NCBI GenBank assembly: GCA_028274465.1
Contig: CM051456.1
Location: forward strand, 18,819,033 to 18,883,032
Source of the DNA: Plantago ovata
Lineage: Eukaryota > Streptophyta > Magnoliopsida > Lamiales > Plantaginaceae
DNA: 64,000 bases
Reading direction: 5' to 3'
Made by a program: the position numbers and the translations under genes. Every line of letters begins with the position of its first letter. Position 1 is the first letter of the stretch. The notes below the pieces were generated by a model. It had not been told where the DNA came from, ran no database searches, and was given only the letters and a program-made list of their open reading frames with translations. This document shows, piece by piece, positions 47,497 to 59,805 of the stretch.

Positions 47497-47890
47497 GTCA
47501 CTGAAACTTTGAGTATTAAAGAATTGACTTATTTGACCAAGACAGTTCGAGCTCTAGACAAAGACACAATTTACCAGTACAGTGCTAAGACTTCCAAGTC
47601 GATTAATAAGAACGTCGTTGTTTTCCATCAGCTCATCCTAACCAATCATCCATCTAACGGTGAAAAACCATCCAACGGCTCCTGAAAGGCATGTTCTTAT
47701 TTCATATTCATTGAACTGAGTCTCTTTGTTATTTCAATATTTACATGAGTAGAAGTTAATTTTTTATTTCGTACAATTCTAGCCGTTTGAGGCTTAGATT
47801 CTTTAAATCTCGGCTATTTATAGTTTGTTGTTTCATTTTATTTGCGGGATCAATTAAATAGTTCCTAGTTCATAAAATTAGTTTTGTCTC
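47497..47890 (+). pseudogene. Partial duplicate of the 72-aa ORF and its 3' flank
   Basis: 47500-47685 encodes TETLSIKELTYLTKTVRALD...SINKNVVVFHQLILT...KPSNGS, clearly related to the ORF at 46526. The similarity continues in the 3' flank (TGAAAGGCATGTTCTTATTT; CAATTCTAGCCGTTTGAGGC; CTCGGCTATTTATAGTTTG). The original ATG is missing and the 5' edge is joined to the gypsy RT fragment. Confidence 0.65.
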
Positions 47891-48235
47891 GTCTAAATCC
47901 CTCCCCAATTTTGTCTTTATTTCTCACCTTTCTTCTACTATGCTTCTAATGAACATTCGTATTTAACTTTGATAATCAGAAGCGTAACAATTGAAATATA
48001 GAGCCAGGTAATAACGAGACACATGTCTGTATGCAAGATTAGCTTATCATAAGTAATCAACAAGCAAAACTCTGATACATCTGAACTGAAGGTCAATCTG
48101 CAAATATTGCAGCATCGACTTGATAGTATTGATTATAAGGTGCTTGAAGCTACCAAAAAAGATCTGATCTCGTCATCTTGAATAGTAATTTTCTGGTAGT
48201 ATTTCACGCAATCATGAAAATGATGATGATAGATA

Positions 48236-48401
48236 GGGGTGTACATAAAAGCCGCTCGCCCGCATAACCGCCTGCAAACAAACCGTAAATAGGGGTTATC
48301 CTTTTTGTCAAAAAACCGTCCGCGGTTAAAACTTTGGTCACCCGCCAAAATGCGGGCGGGTGGCGAGTGAGCGGTTGGTCACCCGCCACCCGCCCAATCA
48401 T
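48236..48401. mobile_element. hAT-like short element rich in CCCGCC words
   Basis: Starts GGGGTGTACATAAAAGCCGC directly after TGATAGATA (48227-48235). It ends GCCACCCGCCCAATCAT directly before a second TGATAGATA (48402-48410). The interior is dense in CCCGC/GCGGG in both orientations. The left end resembles the TAGGGGTGTxxA hAT terminus. The right end does not pair with it, so the element may have lost a terminus. Confidence 0.5.
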
Positions 48402-48410
48402 TGATAGATA

Positions 48411-50820
48411 CAGAGAGCATCCTGATGGTGTATATATACTAATCATCACTACATGCCCAAAATCGAGTTCGGTCCGATCCCAGTAAATCATTCACTCCAA
48501 CTAGCTCTGCTAGTGAGCATAAAGTAGTTTGCCTACTAAAGTACAGTACGTTCATTTTGTTAATTTGTTGCAAGGGATCGTGTTAAAAGACTTGGACTTG
48601 GGAAACCAATACTTGCCAATTTGATTTTGCAAACTGCCCAAGTTGAAGGTTGTTTCTTTAACAATTGTGTTCCTCTGCTGAAATGTTTGGCATTGGATTT
48701 TAATGGTGAATTTAAATTCTATTGAATGAAGAAAAAGTCTAAAATCTCGTCTTAAAATTCAATGTCAAACATATGACAACGGCAAGAATTTAACATACCT
48801 CAAGTACCCTTAATTTCCATGCGCAATGGTAACAAATGATTCATATAATTCCTTAGCTTTTCAAGATCAAACTTACTGGAGATATGCTTCTCTTTACAAG
48901 TTTAAGTTTTAAGTAGAAGGTTAATTCGAGATGGATTCACAAATGCCGCCAACAATTGGTGTACGCAATATAAATTAAACTTGTGCATTTTAAACTTGGC
49001 TTGTCAGTGTTGTTTCTAGTCCAGTCCAATTTTATAAACAGTTAACGGAAAAACAAAATATCAAAGGATGGGAAAGCCGCCTAATAATTGTTAGACAATT
49101 AGCACAATAAAATTGCATGCTTTAGATTTAGATAATGCCGCCTAATATGTTCTGGTGTGATCTGTGACGTAAACCAGAATGTTCATGTCACATATATATT
49201 CAATGCAAAATTCATTCATTATTATCAGAAGAATGTGTGCATTATGCTTGTCACTTGTATGGCGTGACCAAATTGATGGTGCATACGTCAGTTTTATATA
49301 TGTGTATTTTTTTTAATCTCTTAGTATTTTCAAACCATCAAACTTTTGACAGGTTGGTTTCCCTACATTAACGCTAAAACGAAGTTATAAGGGTGGTCTC
49401 GAGTAGTAAAAGTATAGTGGTATAGACATATTTGACGTTATAATGTGGTAAAAGAGTATAGTAGAGTTAAATTTGACCATTTGAAAAAAAGAAAATTAGC
49501 AAATCTTTTTCATAAGAGTTATACATTACTTTAGCAACCATGCAGATAATCTTTGTTACTTCTCAGTTCTCACTATCGAGCGAGTCGAGTATATGCCTAC
49601 CTTTTGGAATATAACTGATTATATATTGTGCACCATAATACACTAACACACGTTGCACATGATATATTATAAGAGTAAACCGTCTATAACAAGGACACAC
49701 AATTCATTGTCTATCTGTTTGTTACTGGTCTATGACCCTACTTATTACAACAAATAGTTAGAGTTGTGACTTGTGAAATGAAATCGGCCGATGATAGTTA
49801 TCAAGAAGATAACTGGCTTGACCAAAAATCCTGAGTACATCATCATATCTTGGTCCAATGTTGAATTGATGATGACACAGGATCATGAATAGCTGCTCAT
49901 AAATTCACAAGTTCCCAACTGTATAATTTTTGCATTTACTTCACCTATTTCCAATTGGTTAGCAGTTAAGAGTTAATTGTTCAAGCTGACTATTGTGCAT
50001 GCTGCATGCCCTATAGTATCTTCCTTCGTACTAGTACAATCAAAATTATAGCCTCTCATCTTAATTTGCCCTACCTCTCAACGACGACATAATAAATTCC
50101 TCAACGTCTAAAATTAATCTCAATGTTTCCTATAACAACATACATTTCCTTGTCACTAGTCCTACCTAGTACGTTACAAATTGTTCATTACACATTTGCG
50201 TTCCAAGTGTGCGATTAGTTTGTATTAACGTTCTCGGTAGTCAAGAAAAATGACATAGATGCATAGTCATGAATATGATGTAGTTTTGTTACTTGTAATT
50301 GAGTATTTCTTAATCTTAAATTGAAGTTATGATCAGGTTTGAAAACAAACTATGAACGCAAAACGTTAGGGATTTCAAATCTCATAACATTGTCCTTAAT
50401 GGGAATATGGAATCTAGGTCGCTGACTTTGTAGTACAGGTACAGCCAACCAATTATCATCTTGTCAAGATGATAGGAACAAGACCTATCAATTCAATGCT
50501 GCTATATATGTTGCCAGTGAGTTGCCATTGGAGAAAGGCAAGGCTAATGAGCTATTAACATCAAATAAGACATGCAGAAAAGGAAATGATGAACAAAAAT
50601 AAAACCCTTTCTTGGGTTGTCATTTATTAGCAGCAGCAATGCCATTTCTATGACAGTTTATAATAACAGAGGAGCAAGTGATTCCACCTTTACATTTCCT
50701 AATTCTAGTAAAACACAACTAAGTTTGAAGGTTTATAATCCTCAAACTTTACTTGTGTAAACAAAATTGTGTGCATTTCTTCTTTGGTGAACATACAAAA
50801 TGTACTTATTTGGTCTCTAA
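48411..50820. other. Intergenic spacer
   Basis: AT-rich, without genes or clear transposon ends. The last few hundred bases are the 3' flank of the PP2C gene (minus strand). Confidence 0.45.
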
Positions 50821-53800
50821 CTATGCACAAGATCTCCATATTCTTCCCTCCAAAGAAATAACAATTATCGAAACATCATCATGGTATCTACGTCGATCTC
50901 CTTGTGGTATTTCCAGCAATTCATGGAAATCCATGCCTGAAAAAGGACAAGAACGAGATAAATATTAGCATGTTGCGTTGAGGCAGAGCAAAAACAGAGT
51001 GCTGCATTTTTTAAAATCAAGAAGGTAGAGAACTAATTTGTGAAATGTTTGCAAAAGAAATTGAAATTAGATCCGGTTGCAAAATGGGGATGGCAGACAT
51101 AAGAGGAAAGCCAGAAGCTTGTTCATACTTCATACTGCCTTTATTGCTTTTCATATTGTAAGGATCTATCATTTTTAACCAACCTATCTTTACAGAACAC
51201 CAGAATATAAACTCGAAGTTGTTTCACACATACAACAAACAAAGAGGAACATACCAGCTTCTTTGGCAGCACGGAAAAGCAATTCCTCGACAAGATGCTG
51301 TGCTGGATCTCCTTCAGGTGACCAAGAGAGGAAACCTTCAACTTCAGACACGGCCTCTTCATTTGTGAAGTACTGGTAAAGTCCATCGGAGGATAGTATC
51401 AGAAACTTGTCTCTTGGCCCTATTCTGTGATGATAAACCGATGGTAAGCAGTTGATATATGGGGATGCACCGACGTAGTTAATCCTGAACATCTCCAGAA
51501 GAGCATTGTTCCATTTTGGCTGCAGAAACGAAGTTCAAATGTTAAAACAAGCTTTAGCAATAGTCCCATTAACTTTACAGTGTGACACTGTAACAGAAAG
51601 AACTAGGTGAAATATTCTTTAGGGTGGAATCTCATTAGTCAGCTATCCCATGTGTTCAAGTATAAGATTCTAATTTTGATTCGGCAACAATTCATAATCT
51701 ACTTTTTTCTAAATGGATAAGCAGTCAAAACTTCAATAGCTAGCAGATTTTACTGACCAAAGATGATAAGCATTATTCTAATAGTAAAAAGGTATGCATA
51801 AACCATAGGTGCTTTAAACTTTTCAACACGGATCAAATAGCCGCCGGCAACACAGATTGGTGAATGCCAGATGCCTTATCAAGTACTTGAAGCAGTATTG
51901 AGATGTCCACCGAATATGAAGAATATGCTTCTAAATATGGAAATGATAGCACTCTATTCTCTCATCCTCAAAAGGCTTGAAATTCTTATTGATGTTTATG
52001 TTCAGTGACTAGGAGAAATTCCTATTTAATGGCCATTTCATGAATCTGCTTTTCACAAGCACAAAGGGAATCAAAAAATTGCATTTCCACCTCTACATAT
52101 CATACGTTACGTATCACACAGATTTTTATTCAGAAATTTTGTAATATGCCACACCTGTTTGAGAAAACCAGCACCGAAAGCTCTGGTGACTTTTAATGAA
52201 CCTTTCACGCGGTCATTGGTCACAGCAGAAGCATCATCTGGATGTTCATTTTTAATTCTCACAACTTCCTGCAAAGGATAATGATCAATCAGCAAATAGT
52301 CCAAACTAATTCAAATCCTAGGATATAATTAAGTCCCTCACGTAAATTTGTCTTTACCTGTTCCACTGAGGTGCTATGATCCATTGTGAGTTGAAACGCA
52401 GATAATCCGGGCAAAGGATTCGATCCATCCTCATCAAAAGCCTCGAAATCATGCAACGTTTCTTCCTTAATTCTCTCCAAGTCCTGCCTCCAAAGATCAG
52501 GCTCTCTCGTCTGACCCAAAACTGCTCGACTATCACCAACATTCATCACGTACACATCCTCTCCCTTCATCAACATAACAAGAACGCAAGAACCCATCAA
52601 CGCCAACTCCGGATTCTCCAAAAGCATCCTATCCGCAATATCCAAATACGACTCCTCAGTTTTCCTCAATGCTTCTTGCAAAGCCTTCAGCACATCCGCA
52701 TGATTAGCAACACCGGAACCATTCGACCTGTTCCTATACAATTGCTCCTTCAACTTCTTTTCAAGCTCCAATCTTTCCCTATCCCACTCACTCCTCCACC
52801 TCCTCTGATTCTCCTCCCGTTTCTTCGCCACTCCACCATACTTACTCTTAACATTCCTCCCCTTCTGTCTCCTCGCCCCGCTAGGATAATCTTCTTGCTC
52901 CACACACCTAGAACATCCATCTTTAGTCCTATCCCTCAAAACATCCTCATCAACCAAATCACACACCTTAGTACCCTCCTTACCCTCGTCTTTCGAATTC
53001 TCAACCGCATTAGCCCCATTAGACTTACAACTATCATCCCAAAGCAAGCCTCTAAGCTCCTTATGAACAGACGAATACAAATTCGACAGCAAGTAATCAG
53101 GTGCATCAGGTCCATTAAACCCATCATAAATCCCAACAAAAACCCAACCATGCTCCTCCGAAACAACCACATGAACACGATCCTCTCCGGCTTTCCCATG
53201 AGCCCACTGCAGATTCTGGCCACCCATACAATCCTCATCATCATTATCATCCAAGCTACACTCACTACTAAAATTAACACTACTATTAACAGTCAGCTCA
53301 TTCTGCTTCTCAGAACCCACAACCCAATCCCCTTCCTTCAACCCAACCACCCCTTTAATCGGCGCAACGATCGAATTCTGCCCTCTAGCAATCCCCTTCG
53401 ACAAAACCCGCTTTAAGGCCCGAATTAAAGACCCTTTCTTGAACCTCCGTCTAAAAGCCAATCCACCATGAGAGAAGCTTCTCCTGAACTGATCGGGAAA
53501 ACCCTTTTCAAGCGGGCCGGAGAAGATCCCTCTATCCAAAGGACCCGAAACAGCACCTCTCTCGATCGGGCCGGACATGAAACCCCTCTCAATCGGGCCG
53601 GAGTTGAAAATTGGGCCCGAATTGAGCGATGAGTTTCTGGGCAAGAGCTGGAGGGGTAAAGAGGCGAAGGAAGTGGAGCCTTCGAAGGCAGAAGCCTTAT
53701 CGATGGTGTTATTGTAAGAGTAAAGGTCGAGAAGAGTGGTGGAGAGAGGAGTAGAGGTGTTGGCGCTAACAGAGGCGCCGGAAATGGACTTAAAGGCGGT

Positions 53801-54004
53801 GGTTTGGGGAATGGAGTCGGAGTATACCTTTGAGGAGGAAATGGGTCCGTTTAGCTCGGGTCTGATGTAGCAGAATGAGTGGCCAAGGTCGTCTAATGGG
53901 TCGCCGCCGGAAGCGGAAACCTGGTTGCGCCAGCGGCGGGATTCGGCGGAGGAGGTAACGCCGGTGAAGCATACTGTTAGCTGCTTCCCTGCTCCGTTGC
54001 CCAT
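50821..54004 (-). CDS. POLTERGEIST-LIKE (PLL) type protein phosphatase 2C
   Basis: Four minus-strand exons join in frame to 713 aa: 54004-52358 (549 codons), 52268-52155, 51519-51255 and 50936-50821. MGNGAGK is a likely N-myristoylation site; POL and PLL1 act at the plasma membrane. [10 protein letters not shown] (41-50) and [12 protein letters not shown] (71-82) are family signatures. Residues 135-168 repeat SGPIERG/SGPLDRG. The PP2C domain starts near 265 ([14 protein letters not shown]). It has metal-binding [11 protein letters not shown] (290-300), [37 protein letters not shown] and [15 protein letters not shown] near the end. A long charged insert (about 325-440) separates the first two blocks, as in this family. 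PLL phosphatases act in stem-cell and immune receptor signalling by dephosphorylating Ser/Thr. Complete; the exact orthologue (PLL4/5-like rather than POL) is a guess. Confidence 0.94.
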
Positions 54005-54066
54005 TTGGGAGGAATGAAAGAATGGAGTGAGTGTTGATTAAGTAATTGGGTTTGGTATGGTTTGGT

Positions 54067-54102
54067 TTATGTATTATGGGGAGGTGAAGGTTTTGTTTCC
54101 AT
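54067..54102 (-). promoter_or_regulatory. Upstream ORF in the PLL leader
   Basis: An 11-codon ORF (METKPSPPHNT) on the minus strand ending 62 bp before the main ATG. Its start context ATCAATGGA is good. It is in the leader only if transcription starts above 54102, which is likely but not shown. Confidence 0.3.
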
Positions 54103-54270
54103 TGATGGAATGAAAATGAAATGAAATGTTTTTGTGTGAAAACTGAAAAGAGGTTAAGTGATTATTTTTTTAGAGAGAGAAAGAGAAAGGGCGTTGACTT
54201 TAAAGAGGGTGTTTGATTGAGATAATAAAAACAGGGAAGACTGGAAGAAAGAAAGAAGAATCAAACACAC

Positions 54271-54289
54271 TCTCTCTCTCTCTCTCTCT
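54271..54289. repeat. (TC)n microsatellite upstream of the PLL gene
   Basis: About ten TC units (GA on the coding strand), 267 bp upstream of the ATG. GA/CT tracts are common in plant promoters and leaders. Confidence 0.85.
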
Positions 54290-54299
54290 GCCCCTTGTT

Positions 54300-56579
54300 G
54301 GCATTTCTTTGTTATTTTCCACCACTAGACCTTTGTTTTCTTTTTTTCTTTTATAATATGAAATCACCCATCGATTTCATTACGGTTCAACCTTTTATAA
54401 CCCTTTATAATGAACGATTTTTAGAATTTGAATATAAATTAATTTAAAATTATAATAATAAAGGAATTAATAAAAATATATTATGAAAATTTATACTTTA
54501 AAATTTAAAATTAATTTATAATTGAAATGATAACGTGTTATAATTAAAATGATAATGTGTTGACTTTGAAAAGTTAAAATGAATCAAATGTAACGGAATG
54601 GGATGGAATTAGTGAATTAGTATAGTATAGCCCCTTTACTCACATGAATTTCCTTTTGCAGTAGAATCTTGTTATTCTTTAAGAAAAAACAAATCAGTTG
54701 AAAAATAGTTTTGCAATTGAAACAAGGGTGATCAAGGTCATTTTAAAGCATTTCCTTTTACGTGAGGTCTTTTTTTTTTATCTCTCTCTTTTTCTAATGT
54801 GTAATAGGGATAAGGGTTTTGGTCATTTTCAATTTTGATAATTTGTGTTTGTCTTCATTCTTGTGTTGTAGATAGTTTTCTAAATGTTTAATTAGGATGG
54901 AATCTACGTAATGACATCATAGTGAATTAGAATTTTTACACTTGAAGTAGTTGCGAAATTGGCAAAATAAATTATATTTTGATATCGAACGACATAAAGC
55001 GACAAGATTAGGGGAACTACATAGTAAGATTGGAAGAAAAGGAGGTCAGTTGATTGGGCATAAGTCTCCACGCATGGTTTTCATCGAATTGTGCATATGT
55101 GATATTATGGATCATGGAATAAAAGTTATTGATTTCGACAAACAATTCACTTGTATGTTCTTCTTCTAATTTATTTTTACTTTTATACGGATGCACAATA
55201 AGAGTATATTAGCAACAAGTGGTATTGCATTTGAATACACACATTTCATCCTTAGAAATTTTTTGAATAACACCTATTTTGAATACATACTTAGGTTAAC
55301 TCGAAAAAATACTGTAATTTGTAAAGCACGGGAGGTGTTTTGTTTTAATTTTATTTATTTAAAAAAAAAAAAGCATATATAATGTTACAAGTAGCTTCTT
55401 ACATTATAATGGAGTACCAGAATATCAAACACGGCCTTAACTATTTGCCTATGACTATTGTTGCATACGAAATAATTAGGAATATTTATATGGTGCTTGA
55501 GCAACAATTCAAAGCTAACCAAAAGTACTGGTCGCATATTCGCAATTCTGTTTGATTTGAGTACACGATGGATGCTTCGTTTTCAATTTTTTCTTATGAA
55601 AAAAAGGGCTTAAAAGTCATAGTTAACGCACCCAAGGGGATTGAGGTTGACTGACTCAGATGTCCAAGGCTATGACATAATCACATAACAATGTAATAGT
55701 GTGATTAAATTATTATCATTTCCCTGATTTTTCCAACCGCGTTTTCTACGCGTCAGGGATAATGGTTCTATCATCAGAGTATGCCATACAGTACTGTATG
55801 TGTGTATATATTCGTGTACAGTACTCTACCTGTTTAGATTTTAAGGTTTTTGAGCTAAGTTTGATTGATACAAATTTAATTTGATGAATTCGTTGAAGTT
55901 TGAGGTTACTTTTGTAATAGTTCTGGATTAATTAGTCAGGAAACACATTTGATATCTGATGGATGGTTTACCTTACCAATTAAACTGCAAGAATATATTT
56001 TCCTTGATTATGTGAGAATTGATATTGAGCGTTGGCAAGTTGTTATAGTCTTATAGAGGTGAAGTGAGAAGAAAGTGTTTGATCTCGAATTTGTTCTAGT
56101 TTCATGATTTGTATCTTTCATGTTAATTGATATTCACTGCTATCTTTTTTAATTTTCGTTTTAAAATTTTCAAACTTTTTAACACATCTTATTTAATTCA
56201 TTGATTTTAAAAAAAAAAAATTATAATAATTACCAGTAACTATGATACTTCATCCAATAGAATGTCTCCAAATGGCATGAAATCAACAAAATGTATTAAT
56301 TACGATGAAAGTCTTTCTTGAAAAATGTAAAAAGACAAGTATTTTGCGAATAGTAAAAAATCTAAAAAACGACAATAATTAAACCTGAAGACAGTGGACC
56401 GGAGCATGTTACATCTTGTGGTAATTATCCTTTAGAGTTAGATTTGTAACTAACGGTATTTAAATCTCTTAATATATTTGGTATCTTTGTAAAAAAAATA
56501 TCTTTTGAGTTCGAATTTTAGATTCATTGTTACATTTGGTTGTGAATTGTGGTGAGTAGGATTGTCGGGGATGTTTTAA
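54300..56579. other. AT-rich spacer
   Basis: It holds the distal promoter of the PLL gene and no recognised gene. 54360-54620 may be a decayed MITE (CATTACGGTTCAACC near the left, GAATCAAATGTAACGGAATG near the right), but pairing is weak. ORFs at 54951-55169 and 55191-55382 show no domains. Confidence 0.4.
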
Positions 56580-56750
56580 GGCTCTCTTTTTTTCGTTTAA
56601 AAATTGATTATTTTAAGTTCAGTTTAGATCAGTTCAGATCAATTCAAATGCATTAAATTCAATTCAGTTCAAATTTGTCTAATCTAATACTAGTATTTTG
56701 TATTATAAATAAGTTAAGTTCAGTTCAGTTTAGACAGAGATAACGGAGCC
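56580..56750 (+). mobile_element. Harbinger-like MITE, copy B
   Basis: Bordered by TAA (56577-56579, 56751-56753). It starts GGCTCTC and ends CGGAGCC, so the first seven bases are inverted repeats with one mismatch. The interior carries TTCAGTTTAGATCAGTTCAG and related words shared with copies A (19337) and C (59587). 171 bp. Confidence 0.78.
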
Positions 56751-57328
56751 TAAATCCATTAATTTTGTTTTTAAAAATGAACAATAAAAGGGAAGGAAGA
56801 AAAACGAATTATGAAGATTAGTTCGACATAAATCTTGGAGTGGAGTGGTTGCGAGGGCACTTGATAATAAAATACATTTATTGCAGGTTCAGTGTTTTAG
56901 GTGGCCAGACGTCTTGCGCATATTAATTTATTTTGACTTCATAACATTACAAAACATTGACCAATAAATTAATCAAATTTGTAGGCCACCCATATGAATA
57001 CGTATTACTGCAAAATAAATAAGATTAAATTATTATAATAATAATTGTGTTTCTTAAGTTTTAAGTTAAAATAATTCTCACTGCACTATTCTACCAAGTA
57101 TCAAGAAATACATTCGTGGATACCCACGTATCAAATCAAACACCATTATAGTGTCAATTGTTTCAAAGTCAATCACGTGGAAAATAAAACGGCCTTCTTC
57201 TCCTTCTCTTCATTTTCATCATTCAAAAACTTGTGTTTCGACTAAACTTTTAACATCATTAAATAATAAAATGATGACACTGCAAGTATGCATTTTTCAT
57301 CCTTGAATTATGCTCAATTTACTGATTA

Positions 57329-57566
57329 ATAATTCCTCCATTTTATTAATAAATTTCTATTCAATCAACATCCTTCATATTTGACCGCACGTTACTCCTA
57401 AATTATACGATACAATTCTTTTTTAAAGTTATATAATTAAAATTCATAAGTTAATAGTATTTTTAATATTTTTTAAAAACAATTATCAATATAATTTAGA
57501 TGTAATATACGGGTCAAACATGACTGTCATTGATCAAAGGGGAAGTTTGTAATGAAATGGAGAAAG
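57329..57566. mobile_element. Stowaway-like MITE
   Basis: The left end AATTCCTCCATTTTATTAAT and the right end GTAATGAAATGGAGAAAG form imperfect inverted repeats, each bordered by TA (57327-57328, 57567-57568). Internal TTTGACCGCACGTTACTCC and GACTGTCATTGATCAAAGG match the usual subterminal words of eudicot Stowaway elements. Confidence 0.7.
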
Positions 57567-57674
57567 TAGTAAGACTTTTCGTCCATATGAGTTATTCGTT
57601 GTTGAATGTTACGAGTAACGTAAATTCATTGAAAATAATAATTGTATCAATAAGATGGGGCTATCTATTGAAAT

Positions 57675-58110
57675 TTGTGTTGTTACGCGAATCGAGCCTT
57701 ATCGAGTACTCGGCTCGTTAAGGTTCGGCTCGGCTCGAAAAGGTTTTCAAGCCGAGCTCGAGCCTAAACTTAGGCTCGTTACACTAACGAGCCATGCCTA
57801 GCTCGGCTTGCGAGTACTCGGGAAGGCTCAATATTATGTAGATTATTAGTAGTATTAGTATTATAAGTTATGGCTTAAGTTTGAGATTATTGTCTTGAAT
57901 TGCTTATATTTGCATTTTGTTAGATTTTAATTATTTCCTCATTTGGAAGTTGATTGTAATGCATAATCTTGGATTTGTTTATATTTTATTTAATATTTAA
58001 AATATTCTTCATGGTATTTTAACAAAAGAACGAGTTTGAGCTCAAGCCTGAAATCAAGCTCGTTTCGTTAACGAGCCGAGCCGAACCGATCGGCTAGTTA
58101 AACAACACTA
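57675..58110. mobile_element. hAT-like MITE with GAGCC/GGCTC-rich ends
   Basis: Starts TTGTGTTGTT and ends AACAACACTA (10-bp inverted repeats, one mismatch). It is flanked by ATTGAAAT (57667-57674) and ATGGAAAT (58111-58118), an 8-bp duplication with one mismatch. Subterminal regions are packed with GGCTCG/CGAGCC (57690-57830, 58030-58095) and the centre is AT-rich, the same design as the element at 371-939. It is non-autonomous. Confidence 0.8.
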
Positions 58111-58118
58111 ATGGAAAT

Positions 58119-59586
58119 TTCTAATCAGTATATATATGTACAAACTACAAATGAACATAATTAAGTGCATTTGTAAATTACATGTACGTGTTACTTTGTA
58201 TGACCACCGTATCACTCTAGTATCAAATGTAAGGCTAGCTACTTGGACTTTTAATAAGAAAATTGATATTTACTACTACAGGAATACACTATAAATATTC
58301 AAGTACAATAAAAATATACTCGTATATCCTCTAGCTCTAGCATAAATCAAACTTGTAAACTTTAAATGAATAATATTTCAATCTGACCGATTGGACGATC
58401 GACTAAACCCATCAGCATATTGGCAGCGAAGTGACTCTTAATATAACAAAATTTGCTTTGTGCAACTCTTACTAAGTTACTATACATATATGTCTATTGC
58501 AATATGAGATTGAAAAAACAAATTGTAAATTAAGTGTACACCGTACATATAGTTAGAGATGTCACCGAAGTGACCGAATCAAGTTGATTATAAACAATTT
58601 TTTAGGAAACTCGGTTAAAGTTCGATCGGAGCTCAGTTAACATGAACTTGATCTCGAGTAAGCTCAATTTGTTTTCGATCAAGTCAAAAGCACTGGGAAA
58701 AAAATTGCTCATGAACACATAAGTGTGTGCGCGCGCTTAATTTGTTGTTATAATATTTAAAATATATACATATTTATTTTTTATATATTTGCTGTATTTA
58801 AAAAATTAAGTATCATATTAATATTGACAAATTTATCTATTTATTTATGAACATATTGAATACCATTTCCAAGCAAATTATATAATTTTAGATAATTATT
58901 TTGTTAATTTAGCTATTTGTAAATAGTTCGATCGTGATCAAGATCGAAGCCCTCAAACTTTTTGAACAATCACATAATGTTAAATCTCGATAAAGATTGT
59001 ATTTGATATTCACTCGACTTCTATAAGTTTGATTATACAGTGCTCGAAAAAGACTCAAACTCAATCTGACTCGCACGTTTCTCGGAAACACTTGAGGGGT
59101 TGTTCCAGGAAGTTTCCTTTTCATCATACGAAATTACGAATATCTGTTCGAAATAAAACATGGATGTAAATTCAAGTCTTTTCTAGAGTATATGTTTGAC
59201 GTCTTCTCAACCCTGTGAATCAACTGAACTTTCGTCTGCTATGTTGATATTTAAAACTTAATTAAAAGTGTCGCTTTAGCCCCATTTATATTCATGTAGA
59301 TTCAAACAAGTTAGGCAGTTTTCACATCATCCGTGTTCATGAAGGAACAAATGCTTGTACCCAATTTGACTTTTGTTGCTGCCATCGATCGGGATATGAA
59401 TCATGATATACTATATAGTTGTAATGTCAATAGCAATGGACCAACTGTTTATAACCTACAGTACCTAATAATTTAGCTCCATCAGTTATATTCCTATTAA
59501 GTACCATCTTCTCGGCTAATTTAGGTGGGATTATCTTATCTAACCATTTAATCAAACAATGGTGAACATGTAAGCTAATAGGTTAA
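58119..59586. other. AT-rich spacer
   Basis: No gene was recognised. GAGCTCAGTTAACATGAACT...CTCGAG words near 58620-58690 and ATTCACTCGACTTC...GACTCAAACTC near 59000-59070 may be a decayed relative of the preceding hAT-like MITE. Confidence 0.35.
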
Positions 59587-59802
59587 TAGGTTATGTTATC
59601 TTTAGTTTTAATATAACTGAACATAATTGAAAACATCAGAATTAAACTGAAGAGAAATGAATGAAGTACTGAAGTTAACTGAATTCATTTTTATTAAAAA
59701 AACAACTAAGCAAATTTGATCTGAACTGAATGTATTTGAACAGAACTTATGTGAACATAACAGAACTGAAATTAATGAGTTTTAGACGAACATAATAGAG
59801 CT
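59587..59802 (-). mobile_element. Harbinger-like MITE, copy C
   Basis: In reverse complement it starts AGCTCTATTATGTTCGTCTA and ends CTAAAGATAACATAACC, matching the ends of copies A and B. CAGTTCAGATC-type words lie inside. TAA is present on both sides (59584-59586, 59803-59805). More diverged and slightly longer than the other two. Confidence 0.6.
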
Positions 59803-59805
59803 TAA

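Noticed and set aside
52451..53416. 321-codon ORF on the + strand
   Set aside because: It lies entirely antisense to the large first exon of the PLL phosphatase and its Ile/Leu/Pro-rich translation has no domain; it is a shadow ORF.
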